51,650 bases of DNA from positions 1 to 51,650 of the forward strand of contig RBWT01000033.1 of assembly GCA_004010275.1 (NCBI GenBank). The letters run 5' to 3'. Positions 42,576 to 51,650 of this stretch are shown here, one piece after another. Source of the DNA: Streptomyces huasconensis (GTDB lineage Bacteria > Actinomycetota > Actinomycetes > Streptomycetales > Streptomycetaceae). The number at the start of each line of letters is the position of its first letter. Within the stretch, counting starts at the first letter, position 1. The translations under genes and the position numbers were made by a program. The notes below the pieces were generated by a model, which made no database searches, was not told the origin of the DNA, and saw nothing but the letters and a program-made list of their open reading frames with translations.

Positions 42576-43233
42576 TGCGCGGCGCCACCCTCCACGCCCG
42601 TGGCGGCGTCCGCCTCCGCGGACTCGCGACGCACGGTCACGACCCGCTGCACGAGGGTGACCAGACTGCGACCGCGACGATCCACAGGGCGATGGGCAGC
42701 AGGATCTCGATGCCGGGGACGCCGAACGCGTGGAGGCCGGCGAGGCCCGCGGCGACCAGGGAGATCACCAGCCGCTCGGCGCGCTCCACCAGGCCGTTGA
42801 CGGCGACGGGCAGGCCGATCGCCTCGCCGCGCGCCTTCGTGTACGAGACCACCTGGCCGCTCGCCAGGCAGAAGATGGAGACGGCGCAGAGGATGTTGTC
42901 CTCACCCGATCCGGCGTACCAGAGGGCGAAGCCACCGAAGATCGCGCCGTCGGCCACCCGGTCGAGCGTCGAGTCGAGGAAGGCGCCCCAGCGGCTGGAG
43001 CGGCCGAGCTGGCGGGCCATGTTGCCGTCGACCAGGTCCGAGAAGACGAACAGGGTGATGACGATCGTGCCCCAGAAGAACTCGCCACGGGGGAAGAAGA
43101 CCAGCGCTCCCGCCACCACACCGGCCGTGCCGATGAAGGTGACCGCGTCGGGGCTGACCCCGCGGCGGATGAGAAACGCGGCGAACGGTGTGAGGACACG
43201 CGTGAAGAATGCACGCGCGTACTTGTTCAGCAT
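42572..43233 (-). CDS. pgsA: CDP-alcohol phosphatidyltransferase (phosphatidylinositol phosphate synthase-like), frameshifted
   Basis: A membrane enzyme joining CDP-diacylglycerol to an alcohol; with pimA and the acyltransferase next to it, inositol phosphate is the likely acceptor. The signature DGNMARQLGRSSRWGAFLDS (DGxxAR-x8-GxxxD) is followed by five or so helices. One base is lost near 42668, so the C-terminal end (GSLVTLVQRVVTVRRESA) is in the next frame, ending at TGA 42572-42574. Repaired length is 220 residues. Divergent from the EF-G-like gene with a 257-bp gap in which I see no gene. Confidence 0.92.
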
Positions 43234-43490
43234 GGCCTTCCCGAGGGGTCGGTGCGCCGCGTGGCCCCGTTGGCCACCGGCCGACCCATCGTAGTCACGC
43301 CCGTGAGGGCCCGGCTCGCCCCCTCACGATCGCGTACGACGTATGGACGCACCGGGAGCCGAGTGGAAAGCTCGGAACCACCACGGGCGCCGTCGGAGCC
43401 GCCCCGCACCGGGCCCGAGCGCGTCCGCAGCAGCCAGCATCCCCGAGGGGGCTGAGCCTCCTCACCGCGCACGTGACCGGGAGGCAAGGC

Positions 43491-45707
43491 ATGGGCGACA
43501 AGGCGAACGCACACCCCGGAGCCGCCGGCAGGGCAGTGACGGCCGACCACCCCGCGTCCGTACGGAACGTGGTGCTGGTCGGCCACAGCGGATCGGGCAA
43601 GACGACCCTGGTGGAGGCCCTCGCGCTGACCGCGGGGGCGGTGAACCGGGCGGGCCGGGTGGAGGACGGCACGGCCGTCTCCGACTACGACGAGATCGAG
43701 CACCGGCAGCAGCGCTCGGTGCAGCTCTCCCTGGTGCCCCTCGAATGGGACGGCATCAAGATCAATTTGCTGGACACCCCCGGGTACGCCGACTTCGTCG
43801 GTGAGCTGAGGGCCGGTCTGCGCGCCGCGGACGCGGCCCTCTTCGTCGTCTCGGCGGCGGAGGGCACCGAGGGCATCACCGGGGCGACCCGCATGGTGTG
43901 GGAGGAGTGCGCGGCGGTCGGCATGCCGCGGGCCATCGTGGTCACGCACCTGGAGTCGGCGCGCACGGACTTCACCGACATCACGCGCTGCTGCGCCGAG
44001 GCGTTCGGCGCCGACGACCCGGACGCCGTGCTGCCGCTGTACCTGCCGCTCCACGGCGAGCAGGGCCCCGACGGGCACGCGCCGCTGACCGGGCTCATCG
44101 GACTGCTCTCCCAGCGGGTCTTCGACTACGCCTCCGGGGAGCGCAAGGAGTCCGAGCCGGGCGGGGACCAGTTGCCGGTGATCGAGGAGGCGCGCGGCAC
44201 GCTGATCGAGGGGATCATCGCCGAGAGCGAGGACGAGTCCCTCATGGACCGCTATCTCGGCGGCGAGGAGATCGACTACAAGACCCTCGTGGACGATCTG
44301 GAGCGCGCCGTCGCGCGCGGCGTCTTCCACCCCGTGCTGGCCGCCGGGCCCGCCGCGCAGGGCGCCCGGCAGGGCATCGGCACGGTCGAACTCCTGGAGC
44401 TGATCACGGGCGGCTTCCCGACGCCGCTGGAACACCCGGCACCGGTGGTGACCACGCCGGACGGCAAGGCCGGGCCCGCGCTCACCTGCGATCCGCAAGG
44501 GCCTCTGGTGGCCGAGGTGGTCAAGACCGCCTCCGACCCGTATGTCGGCCGGATCTCGCTCGTACGCGTCTTCTCGGGCACCCTGCGCCCCGACCAGACG
44601 GTGCACGTCTCCGGACACGGCCTGGCCGACCGGGGCCACGAGGACCGCGCCCCCCACGAAGCGGACGAACGCGTCGGCGCGCTCTCCTCCCCCTTCGGCA
44701 AACAGCAGCGCGTCCTGACCCGGGCGGTGGCGGGCGACCTGGCGTGCGTGGCCAAGCTGCACCGCGCGGAGACCGGCGACACGCTCTCGGGCAAGGACGC
44801 CCCGCTCCTGATGGAGCCCTGGGACATGCCCGACCCGCTGCTGCCGCTCGCCATCCAGGCCCACAGCAAGGCGGACGAGGACAAGCTCTCGCAGGGGCTC
44901 TCGCGGCTGGTCGCCGAGGACCCGACGATGCGCCTGGAGCAGAACCAGGACACCCACCAGGTGGTCCTGTGGTGCCTGGGCGAGGCCCACGCCGACGTGG
45001 CCCTGGAGCGGCTGCGCAGCCGGTACGGCGTGCAGGTCGACGTCGTACCGCACAAGGTCTCCCTGCGGGAGACGTTCGCGGAGCGCTCGACGGGGCGCGG
45101 CCGCCACGTGAAGCAGTCCGGCGGGCACGGCCAGTTCGCGATCTGCGAGATCGAGGTGGAGCCGCTGCCCGGCGGCAGCGGCATCGAGTTCGTCGACAAG
45201 GTCGTCGGCGGCGCGGTCCCGCGGCAGTTCATCCCGTCCGTCGAGAAGGGCGTGCGCGCGCAGGCCGCGAAGGGCGTCGCCGCCGGGTACGCGCTCATCG
45301 ACGTACGCGTCACACTGCGGGACGGCAAGGCGCACTCGGTGGACTCCTCCGACGCCGCGTTCCAGACGGCGGGCGCGCTCGCGCTGCGCGAGGCGGCGGC
45401 CGACGCGAAGATCCACCTCCTCGAACCGGTGGCCGAGATGCGGGTGCTGGTCGGCGACGACCACGTCGGCGCGGTGATGAGCGATCTGTCGGGCCGCCGC
45501 GGCCGGGTGGTCGGCACCGAGCAGGCACCGGGCGGACGCACCCTCGTACGGGCCGAGGTCCCCGAGATCGAGATCGGCCGGTACGCGGTGGATCTGCGCT
45601 CCCTCTCCCAGGGCACCGGCCGGTTCAGCCGCGCCTACGTCCGCCATGAGCCGATGCCCCCACAACTGTCGGAGCGGATACGGCAACAGGCGGGCGGCGC
45701 CCCGTAG
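43491..45707 (+). CDS. EF-G-like translation factor (second EF-G paralogue)
   Basis: A GTPase with the EF-G domain order (G domain, II, III, IV, V). 738 residues from ATG 43491 (MGDKANAHPGAAG). P-loop GHSGSGKTTLVEAL and G3 DTPGYADFVGELRAG are intact, but the G4 guanine-specificity motif (usually NKxD) reads THLESARTD. Domain IV is shorter and diverged compared with FusA. It resembles the EF-G2-like proteins of actinobacteria, not the translocase in the str operon; the role is unclear. GGGAGG precedes the start. Confidence 0.93.
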   Translation: MGDKANAHPGAAGRAVTADHPASVRNVVLVGHSGSGKTTLVEALALTAGAVNRAGRVEDGTAVSDYDEIEHRQQRSVQLSLVPLEWDGIKINLLDTPGYADFVGELRAGLRAADAALFVVSAAEGTEGITGATRMVWEECAAVGMPRAIVVTHLESARTDFTDITRCCAEAFGADDPDAVLPLYLPLHGEQGPDGHAPLTGLIGLLSQRVFDYASGERKESEPGGDQLPVIEEARGTLIEGIIAESEDESLMDRYLGGEEIDYKTLVDDLERAVARGVFHPVLAAGPAAQGARQGIGTVELLELITGGFPTPLEHPAPVVTTPDGKAGPALTCDPQGPLVAEVVKTASDPYVGRISLVRVFSGTLRPDQTVHVSGHGLADRGHEDRAPHEADERVGALSSPFGKQQRVLTRAVAGDLACVAKLHRAETGDTLSGKDAPLLMEPWDMPDPLLPLAIQAHSKADEDKLSQGLSRLVAEDPTMRLEQNQDTHQVVLWCLGEAHADVALERLRSRYGVQVDVVPHKVSLRETFAERSTGRGRHVKQSGGHGQFAICEIEVEPLPGGSGIEFVDKVVGGAVPRQFIPSVEKGVRAQAAKGVAAGYALIDVRVTLRDGKAHSVDSSDAAFQTAGALALREAAADAKIHLLEPVAEMRVLVGDDHVGAVMSDLSGRRGRVVGTEQAPGGRTLVRAEVPEIEIGRYAVDLRSLSQGTGRFSRAYVRHEPMPPQLSERIRQQAGGAP

Positions 45708-45743
45708 TTGCGCCGGGCCGGGACCGGTCGGCGAGCAGAGCCG

Positions 45744-45772
45744 TCCGCCCCCGTCACGTCCGGGGCGGGCGG
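45744..45772 (+). terminator. Hairpin after the EF-G-like gene
   Basis: CCGCCCCCG pairs with CGGGGCGGGCGG across a short loop (GTCACGTC region), about 40 nt past the stop codon. No T run. Confidence 0.65.
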
Positions 45773-45934
45773 CCTCCCGTGCGCCCCGGCGGCTCCGGTG
45801 CGCCCTGACGGATGTCGATGCGCCCCGATACGCTGATGACCTGATCAACGGATGTGCCGGACGGCAACAGGTGTGCCGGACAAGGAAGTCGGGAAGAGCC
45901 GCAGGAGCGAAGGCCTCGCGGCGAGGGGGCGGCA

Positions 45935-47649
45935 GTGGCGGACGATGTATTCGACTTCAGGCCCGGGGCACAGGTCCCGCTCTCGGGCGCGCGGGACAGA
46001 CCGCGGCGACCCACGCCCTGGCCTCGGCGGCGTACCGGGACGGAGACGTCGACGAGATCCTGAAGGCCAACGGCGAGTGGCACAAGTCCGTGGTGAAACC
46101 CGGGCTCTGGTCACTGTTCAAGCCGAGCCTCGGCGAGGCGTTCGCGCGGACCGTGCAGGTGCGGATGCTCGGCGGCGGCCGCAAGCCGCTCATCCAGTCC
46201 TTCGGGATCGAGCCGCAGTCGGTGGTGGAGCACTGCCTCGCGGCGAACCGCATCCGCAAGGAGCGCGACAGCTGGCTCACGGCGGTGATGGTCCTGTGCG
46301 GCCTGCTGTTCCTGCCCGGCCTCCTGGTGTGGCTGCTCGTCTTCACCATCAGGCGCCAGGTCGCCAAGGGCGAGAACAAGCGGGCGGGCGCGCTCGCCTC
46401 CGCGGTCCTGGTCGCCATGGGCGTGCTGGCCGTGCTCGCCCTGCTCAAGCTGCCCTTCGACGGCTTCTGGCCCTGGTATCTGCGGGCGGCGATCGTCGCG
46501 CCGGTGGTGGGCTGGTTCTGGGCCAAGCAGATCGCCGAGCGCACGGCCAGGGACATGCGGGAGCGCTGGGGAGCCCTGCTCTCGGGCGGCGGCATCGGCG
46601 CCAAGATCCCCGAGGCGGTGCCGGGCAGCCCCGGCGAGACGGCCGCCGAGCGGCTGCGCCAGGGCCTGGCCCGGCTCTCCGCGGAGCAGCAGAGCAACTC
46701 CGTGTTCTACGCCGGGCCGAAGGGCATATTGGGGATGGGCACCCGCTGGGGCAGCTGGCAGCTGGCCGAGGAGCTGGTGCCCGCCGATCCCACCAAGGAG
46801 ATCCACCCCTTCCGCAGCTGGGACGTGATACGGGCGGTGCACGACCAGCTCCGCATGCTGGAGCGCGGCCCCCTGCACACCGGCGGCTTCCCGACCCCCT
46901 CGATAAACCACTGGATCGTCTCCCCCATCGGAGAGAACGCCGGGGCGGTGAGCCGCCCCACCGGCACGGACGTCGAGGCCTTCCAGATCCGCGGCCACGA
47001 GATACAGCGCATCTGCAACGAACAACAGTTCGGCAGCGGTGACCGTCACTACCTGGGCGTCCAGTTCACGCTCTGGGACGGCCAGCTGGTCATCACGATG
47101 CTCATCACCGTGACCGTGCTGCACGAGACGCTGCGCATCGAGGTCACCGGGCACGCGCTGGGCCCGGTGCACTCCCTGTTCACCACCAAGCCCGAGCCCA
47201 AGACGAAGACGGTCTCCAAGGCCATCAAGTTCTGGGAGACCGTCGACCGGCACCTGCCCCTGGTCGACGCCGACGAGGTCGTACGCCTCGCCGTGCGCGC
47301 CCCCTTCACCTGGTACCCGCCGCTCCTGGACCACCTTGGCGGCAAGCTGGTCCTGCCCGAGCCCTTCGGCCTGCGGCACGCCTGGGCCGACAAGCCGTGG
47401 CGGCACCGCTTCATGGCCGACGACGCGCTGCGCGCCGCCACGCCCGTGCTGCGCGTGGTGCACTCGGCGGCGATCAAGGTCCTCGCGGAGAACGGCGTGG
47501 ACACCGAGAAGTTCGGCGCCCGCTCCGGCTTCCTCAGCGGGGCGATCCAGGACCCGATGCCGAGGAAGGCGGACGTGTACGACGCGAAGACGGCCGCCGG
47601 CCCGCGGCCCGGCGGTGCTCCGGGGCCGCGGCGTGGCCGGCAGTGCTAG
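45935..47649 (+). CDS. Large membrane protein of unknown function, frameshifted
   Basis: I do not recognise a named family. GTG 45935 (VADDVFDFRPGAQVPLSG) follows GAGGGGGC; the product has three N-terminal-half hydrophobic segments (AVMVLCGLLFLPGLLVWLLV, LASAVLVAMGVLAVLALL, YLRAAIVAPVVGWFWA) and a C-terminal half with another hydrophobic stretch (GQLVITMLITVTVLHETLRI). One G is lost near 45994, after SGAR; repaired length is 571 residues. It is convergent with the HIT gene and the two stop codons share CTAG. A conserved uncharacterised gene in this slot is what I expect in streptomycetes. Confidence 0.82.
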
Positions 47650-48208
47650 CGGGTCGCGGGCCAGCGTCGGCGAGCATCGCGCGGGTGTCGGCGAGCAACT
47701 GCGGCAGCACCTTCGTGTGCCCCACGACCGGCATGAAGTTGGTGTCGCCGCCCCAGCGCGGGACGACGTGCTGGTGCAGGTGCGCGGCGATACCGGCGCC
47801 CGCCACGGCTCCCTGGTTCATGCCGATGTTGAAGCCGTGCGCGCCGGACGCGGCGCGCAGGGCGGTCATCGCCTGCTTGGTCAGCTCGCCCAGCTCGGCC
47901 GTCTCCGGGCCGGTCAGGTCGGTGTAGTCGGCGACGTGGCGGTAGGGCACCACCATCAAGTGGCCGCCGTTGTACGGGTAGAGGTTCAGCACCGCGTACA
48001 CCTGCTCGCCGCGCGCGATCACCAGGCCGTCCTCGTCGGACTTGGCCGGGATGGAGCAGAAGGGACAGCCGTCGTCGGCCCCCGGGCCCGTGGGCTTGTT
48101 CTCGCCCTGGATGTACGCCATCCGGTGGGGCGTCCACAGGCGCTGGAACGCGTCCTGCGTACCCACTCCGATCTGCTGCTCCGGCTCACTCGTCATGGTG
48201 GTCAGCAT
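47646..48208 (-). CDS. HIT-domain nucleotide hydrolase/transferase, frameshifted at the very end
   Basis: Histidine-triad protein likely acting on nucleotides such as diadenosine polyphosphates. The HIT motif is AHLHQHVVPRW; C-terminal LPQLLADTRAM is family-typical, and the start region has CPFCSIPAKSDED, a zinc-like CxxC. The start may be ATG 48208 (MLTTMTSEPEQQ) or ATG 48196 (MTSEPEQQ); a GGGGA lies directly before the first. One base is lost near 47664 (ADA, then WPATR and TAG 47646-47648). Repaired length is 187 (or 183) residues. It is directly downstream of thrS and the mini-CRISPR. Confidence 0.92.
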
Positions 48209-48255
48209 ATTCCCCGGGGAGCACGCGGCGAGGGGCGGCCCCGAACGGAACCGCC

Positions 48256-48345
48256 CCCTGTAACCCCGCAGGCGCGGGGACCACAATCGCTGTCCCCGCT
48301 TTTGAATCTCCTGCATGGGACCATCCCCGCGCCCGCGGGGACCAC
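48256..48345 (-). CRISPR. Mini-CRISPR: two type I-E-like repeats around one 32-nt spacer matching thrS
   Basis: On the minus strand, 29-nt repeat A is 48345-48317 (begins GTGGTCCCCGCG, ends GCGGGGATGGTCCC), the spacer is 48316-48285 (32 nt) and repeat B is 48284-48256 (begins GTGGTCCCCGCG, then CCTGCGGGG; its last ten bases degenerate). The period of 61 and the CCCCGC-loop-GCGGGG stem are those of type I-E arrays in streptomycetes. Repeat A begins one base after the thrS stop codon, leaving no room for a classical leader; the array lies in the thrS transcript ahead of the HIT gene. Degeneracy at the distal repeat end is normal. No cas genes are in the window. Confidence 0.85.
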
Positions 48346-48346
48346 G

Positions 48347-50326
48347 TCACACCTGTACGCGGCGCTCCACCACGTCCACGAGCTTCGCGATCGCCTCGTC
48401 ACGCGGGATGCCGTTCTCCTGCGACCCGTCGCGGTAGCGGAACGACACCGCGCCCGCGTTCATGTCGTCGTCACCGACGATGACCATGAACGGCACCTTG
48501 CTCCGCTGCGCGTTGCGGATCTTCTTCTGCATGCGGTCCGACGAGGCGTCCACCTCGACCCGCAGCCCGCGCTTCTTCGCCTCCTCGGCGAACTCCTGGA
48601 GGTAGGGCACGTGCGCGTCGCCGACCGGGATGCCGAGCGCCTGCACCGGAGCCAGCCACGCCGGGAACGCGCCCGCGTAGTGCTCGAGGAGCACGCCGAA
48701 GAACCGCTCGATCGAACCGAACAGCGCGCGGTGCAGCATGACGGGCTGCTGCTTGGAGCCGTCCGCCGAGGTGTACTCCAGGCCGAACCGCTTGGGCTGG
48801 TTGAAGTCGACCTGGAGAGTCGACATCTGCCAGGACCGGCCGATCGCGTCCTTCGCCTGCACCGAGATCTTCGGGCCGTAGTACGCGGCGCCGCCCGGGT
48901 CCGGGACCAGCGGAAGGCCCTGCTTCTCGGCCGCCTGGCGCAGCGCCTCGGTGGCCTCCGCCCAGTCCTCGTCCGAGCCGATGAACTTGTCGGAGTCGTC
49001 GCGGGTGGACAGCTCCAGCTCGAACTCGTTCAGGCCGTAGTCGCGCAGCAGGTCCAGGACGAAGGTGAGGAGCTTGTCGAGCTCCTCCGCCATCTGCTCC
49101 TTGGTGCAGTAGATGTGCGAGTCGTCCTGCGTGAAGCCGCGCGAGCGGGTCAGGCCGTGCACGACGCCCGACTTCTCGTACCGGTAGACCGTGCCGAACT
49201 CGAAGAGCCGCAGCGGCAGTTCGCGGTAGGAGCGGCCCCTCGACTTGAAGATGAGGTTGTGCATCGGACAGTTCATCGCCTTCAGGCGGTAGTTCTGCCC
49301 GTCGAACTCGATCGGCGGGAACATTCCCTCCGCGTAGTGCGGCAGGTGCCCGGAGGTCTCGAAGAGGTGCTCCTTCGAGATGTGCGGGGTGTTCACGAAC
49401 TCGTAGCCCGAGTCCTCGTGCCGCTTGCGGGAGTAGTCCTCCATCACCTTGCGGATCACGCCGCCCTTGGGGTGGAAGACCGCGAGGCCCGGGCCCAGCT
49501 CCTCCGGGAAGGAGAAGAGGTCCAGCTCGGCGCCGAGCTTGCGGTGGTCGCGCTTCTCGGCCTCGGCGAGGAACTCCAGGTGTGCCTTCAGCTCGTCCTT
49601 CGACGGCCACGCGGTGCCGTAGATGCGCTGGAGCTGGGGGTTCTTCTCGCTGCCGCGCCAGTAGGCGGCGGCGGAGCGCATGAGCTTGAACGCGGGGATG
49701 TTCCGGGTGGTGGGCAGGTGGGGGCCTCGGCAGAGGTCCTTCCAGCACAGCTCGCCGGTCTTCGCGTCGAGGTTGTCGTAGATGGTCAGCTCGCCGGCGC
49801 CCACCTCGGCGTCCGCGCCGTCGGCGGCGTTCGCGGCGTTGCCCTTGAGGCCGATGAGCTCCAGCTTGTACGGCTCGTCGGCCAGCTCCACGCGGGCGTC
49901 GTCGTCGTTGGTGACGCGGCGCGAGAAGCGCTGGCCCCGCTTCTGGATCTCCTGCATCTTCTTCTCGATGCGCTTGAGGTCCTCGGGGGTGAAGGGCTCC
50001 TTGACGTCGAAGTCGTAGTAGAAGCCGTCCCGGATGGGCGGGCCGATGCCGAGCTTGGCCTCGGGGAACAGCTCCTGCACGGCCTGCGCCATGACGTGCG
50101 CGGTCGAGTGGCGCAGGATGTTCAGGCCGTCCTCGGAGGAGATCTCGACGGGCTCGATCTCGTCACCGTCGGCCACGGCATACGCCAGGTCCTTCAGCTC
50201 GCCGGCCACGCGGGCGGCGACGATGGTGCGCTCACCGGGGAAGAGGTCGGCGGCCGTAGTGCCCGTCGTCACCACGCGCTCTTCCCGCTCGGAATCGCGT
50301 TGGATGATCACACGGACGTCAGACAC
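48347..50326 (-). CDS. thrS: Threonyl-tRNA synthetase
   Basis: Charges tRNA-Thr and edits Ser-tRNA-Thr. 659 residues from GTG 50326 ([11 protein letters not shown]), behind AAGGAGAG. The N-terminal TGS domain is followed by the editing domain ([20 protein letters not shown]), the class II catalytic core (zinc ligand in [33 protein letters not shown]) and the anticodon-binding domain ([15 protein letters not shown]). Intact. The match to the mini-CRISPR spacer is at 49926-49957, coding residues 124-134 ([11 protein letters not shown]), with AAG immediately 5'. A longer upstream frame (to 50917) has no similarity and is not real. Confidence 0.97.
   Translation of the reverse strand: MSDVRVIIQRDSEREERVVTTGTTAADLFPGERTIVAARVAGELKDLAYAVADGDEIEPVEISSEDGLNILRHSTAHVMAQAVQELFPEAKLGIGPPIRDGFYYDFDVKEPFTPEDLKRIEKKMQEIQKRGQRFSRRVTNDDDARVELADEPYKLELIGLKGNAANAADGADAEVGAGELTIYDNLDAKTGELCWKDLCRGPHLPTTRNIPAFKLMRSAAAYWRGSEKNPQLQRIYGTAWPSKDELKAHLEFLAEAEKRDHRKLGAELDLFSFPEELGPGLAVFHPKGGVIRKVMEDYSRKRHEDSGYEFVNTPHISKEHLFETSGHLPHYAEGMFPPIEFDGQNYRLKAMNCPMHNLIFKSRGRSYRELPLRLFEFGTVYRYEKSGVVHGLTRSRGFTQDDSHIYCTKEQMAEELDKLLTFVLDLLRDYGLNEFELELSTRDDSDKFIGSDEDWAEATEALRQAAEKQGLPLVPDPGGAAYYGPKISVQAKDAIGRSWQMSTLQVDFNQPKRFGLEYTSADGSKQQPVMLHRALFGSIERFFGVLLEHYAGAFPAWLAPVQALGIPVGDAHVPYLQEFAEEAKKRGLRVEVDASSDRMQKKIRNAQRSKVPFMVIVGDDDMNAGAVSFRYRDGSQENGIPRDEAIAKLVDVVERRVQV
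49926..49960 (-). other. Protospacer and AAG PAM in thrS matched by the downstream mini-CRISPR spacer
   Basis: The coding-strand sequence 49957-49926 equals the spacer at 28 of 32 positions. AAG (49960-49958) precedes it, the canonical type I-E PAM. Mismatches are at PAM-proximal positions 12, 15, 24 and 30 and all are third codon positions changing ATC, CAG, GGC and CGC to ATT, CAA, GGA and CGA without altering the peptide. Similarity stops exactly at both ends of the 32-nt spacer. Confidence 0.88.
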
Positions 50327-50460
50327 CGGTCTCTCCTTGCAGAAGGGGGCTGCGGCGCTTTCCAATGCGCGCGCAACAGGAATCGTACCGAGCCCGGGGC
50401 TCCTGCCGCGAAACGGTTGTTCCGGGCCCCCCGGAGGCCCCGCCTCCGCACCCGGTGCGC

Positions 50461-51650
50461 TCAGTCGCTGCCGCAGGCCTCCTCGAAGAAGTCGAGGTTC
50501 TCCTGGAGCGACTTCATGAGCCGGTCCCGGTCCCCCTCGTCCACCTGCACCGGAGCCACGCCGGTCGCCTCCGTCAGCCGCCGGAACCCGCCCCGGCTCT
50601 CCAGCCGCCCGTGCACCCGGATCGGCAGCCCGACCAGGTGCGCGTAGCCCGCGACGCGGTACGACTCCTCGTCCAGGGTCATCCGGACGTGCGGGACCTC
50701 CGCCCCGCCGATCACCCGCAGCCGCACCGTGCCCTCCCCGCACGGCGAGGAGCGCCGCATCCGCACCACGGTCCCGGTGATCCGGACCGGCACCGACGGC
50801 GCCTCGCGCAGATAGCGGGCGCCCGCCTCGCGCAGCACGGTCAGGTCGCCGGGCGAGAACTCCACGGGCTCGGCGTGCGCGGCGCACCCCTCGGGCACCT
50901 GTGCTCCCGGGGCCCACTCCACGGCGACCCGCGCCCCTTCCGTGCCCCGCACCAGGGCGACGATCGCCTCGGTCAGCTCATGGCTCACCCCGGCCTCGAC
51001 CGCCCCGTCGAAGGCGTCCATGCCGCCGGTGGCGCGCCGGTAGTCGACGGCCTCGCGGGCGGCGTACAGCGCCTGGTGCAGCCGGACCGCGAGCGGCCGC
51101 CCGGTGCGCACGGGCACGAACGCGGTGAGCCGGCGCCCGCCGAGCGCGGGTCCCACCAGGACGTTCTCCAGCGCGGCGGTGGCGGGCCCCCGGTGCCGCG
51201 CGCCGTAGTACCCGGCCCGGCCGCGCGCGGCGAGTGCCCCGGCGAGCAGCATCCGCCGGGCCGCCGAGCGCAGCTGCTCCTCCACCGGCCAGGGCGCGGC
51301 CCCGGCGTGCCCCGTCGGCACATCGCGCCACCAGCGGATCTCGTCGCTGGGCACGCAGAGCCCGACGAGCACGTCACGGGCGGCCGGGGCGGCGCTGCGG
51401 GAGAGCGCAACGAGGGCCTCGCCGATGAGGTCCTCGCAGTCGGGGAAAGCCCGGCTCTCCGGCACCAGGAGGCTGGTGCCCCTGCCGCCGGGCCCCGGTG
51501 GCGTCCACCGGGCGTAGCGGCCGGGGCCCCGCCGCGTCGCTGCCAGCCGTGGCGGGCGAGGAGGGCGGCGAGCACCGCGGGGTCGACCGTACCGGGGTCG
51601 ACCGTGCCGCCGGGTTCGGGCGGGGCGGGCTCGGGCGGGGTGGCCCACGG
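50461..51650 (-). CDS. Unrecognised protein, 5' end beyond window edge, frameshifted
   Basis: I cannot name this family. About 395 residues are seen. The N-terminal part is Pro-rich ([12 protein letters not shown]), then [17 protein letters not shown]; one C is lost near 51524 before [15 protein letters not shown]. The middle is a mixed helical domain ([20 protein letters not shown], later [20 protein letters not shown]); the C terminus is strand-rich ([37 protein letters not shown]). Its TGA is 134 nt upstream of thrS on the same strand, and the gap holds no gene that I see. The same position in S. coelicolor has an uncharacterised protein, as I recall. Confidence 0.72.
   Translation of the reverse strand, partial: VGHPARARPARTRRHGRPRYGRPRGARRPPRPPRLAATRRGPGRYARWTPPGPGGRGTSLLVPESRAFPDCEDLIGEALVALSRSAAPAARDVLVGLCVPSDEIRWWRDVPTGHAGAAPWPVEEQLRSAARRMLLAGALAARGRAGYYGARHRGPATAALENVLVGPALGGRRLTAFVPVRTGRPLAVRLHQALYAAREAVDYRRATGGMDAFDGAVEAGVSHELTEAIVALVRGTEGARVAVEWAPGAQVPEGCAAHAEPVEFSPGDLTVLREAGARYLREAPSVPVRITGTVVRMRRSSPCGEGTVRLRVIGGAEVPHVRMTLDEESYRVAGYAHLVGLPIRVHGRLESRGGFRRLTEATGVAPVQVDEGDRDRLMKSLQENLDFFEEACGSD

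Noticed and set aside
43227..45848. Long minus-strand open frame across the EF-G-like gene (and similar antisense frames over aroC, alaS and thrS)
   Set aside because: High GC content gives long stop-free antisense frames; composition is Arg/Gly/Ala-rich and no family similarity is visible.
50327..50460. T-box or other riboswitch upstream of thrS
   Set aside because: The gap is only 134 nt and lacks the T-box sequence and a terminator/antiterminator pair.
50327..50917. N-terminal extension of thrS
   Set aside because: The extension has no similarity to threonyl-tRNA synthetase and overlaps the last gene antisense to its frame; GTG 50326 has a good ribosome site and family-like start.

Overview
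The window is chromosomal DNA from a streptomycete or close relative. It is very GC-rich, uses many GTG starts, and carries the developmental regulator bldD next to pyrR and nusB. The order of core genes matches what I remember of the Streptomyces coelicolor core chromosome from pyrB to thrS. Nearly all genes are housekeeping. Most read on the minus strand; bldD, an NB-ARC/TPR ATPase gene, a cyclophilin gene, a DUF349 gene, an EF-G-like gene and one membrane-protein gene read on the plus strand.

Layout, left to right. 0-1.8 kb: pyrB (partial) and pyrR, divergent from bldD. 1.9-11 kb: nusB, efp, pepQ-like, a proline-rich P-loop protein, then the shikimate run aroB-aroK-aroC-aroE and mltG. 11-15 kb: ruvX, alaS and two small conserved genes. 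15.2-17.3 kb: the NB-ARC/TPR ATPase gene, whose 3' end overlaps rpsD. 17.3-24.9 kb: rpsD, rarA, a VKOR-family gene, hisS, an MBL hydrolase, then the cyclophilin and DUF349 genes on the other strand. 24.9-30.3 kb: a coupled kinase - EACC1-like - caspase/TPR cassette directly downstream of relA. 30.5-37.2 kb: apt, secF, secD, yajC, ruvB, ruvA, ruvC. 37.3-43.2 kb: yebC, pdxT, pdxS, a LemA-like protein and a PIM/phospholipid trio. 43.5-51.6 kb: EF-G-like protein, a large membrane protein, a HIT protein, thrS and an unrecognised gene that runs off the edge.

The most striking observation lies in the thrS-HIT intergenic gap. Two type I-E-like CRISPR repeats (29 nt each, 61-nt period) enclose one 32-nt spacer, starting one base after the thrS stop codon. 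That spacer matches 28 of 32 bases of the upstream thrS gene. The match fills exactly the spacer length and lies next to AAG, the classic type I-E PAM. All four mismatches are at synonymous third codon positions (12, 15, 24 and 30 from the PAM); the seed is perfect, and three of the four fall on every-sixth positions that Cascade leaves unpaired. This suggests a one-spacer self-matching array carried in the thrS transcript that could direct Cascade back to thrS. No cas genes are in the window. The function is inference; the sequence relationships are directly visible.

A second accessory feature is the kinase - EACC1 - caspase cassette, resembling predicted NTP-dependent conflict (suicide/immunity) systems. 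Its genes overlap and sit 27 nt behind relA.

Data-quality warning: about 20 of the 47 genes, most of them essential, are interrupted by one- or two-base indels, mostly one G or C lost from a short run. I treat these as sequence errors, give the whole-gene extent, and note where each shift falls.
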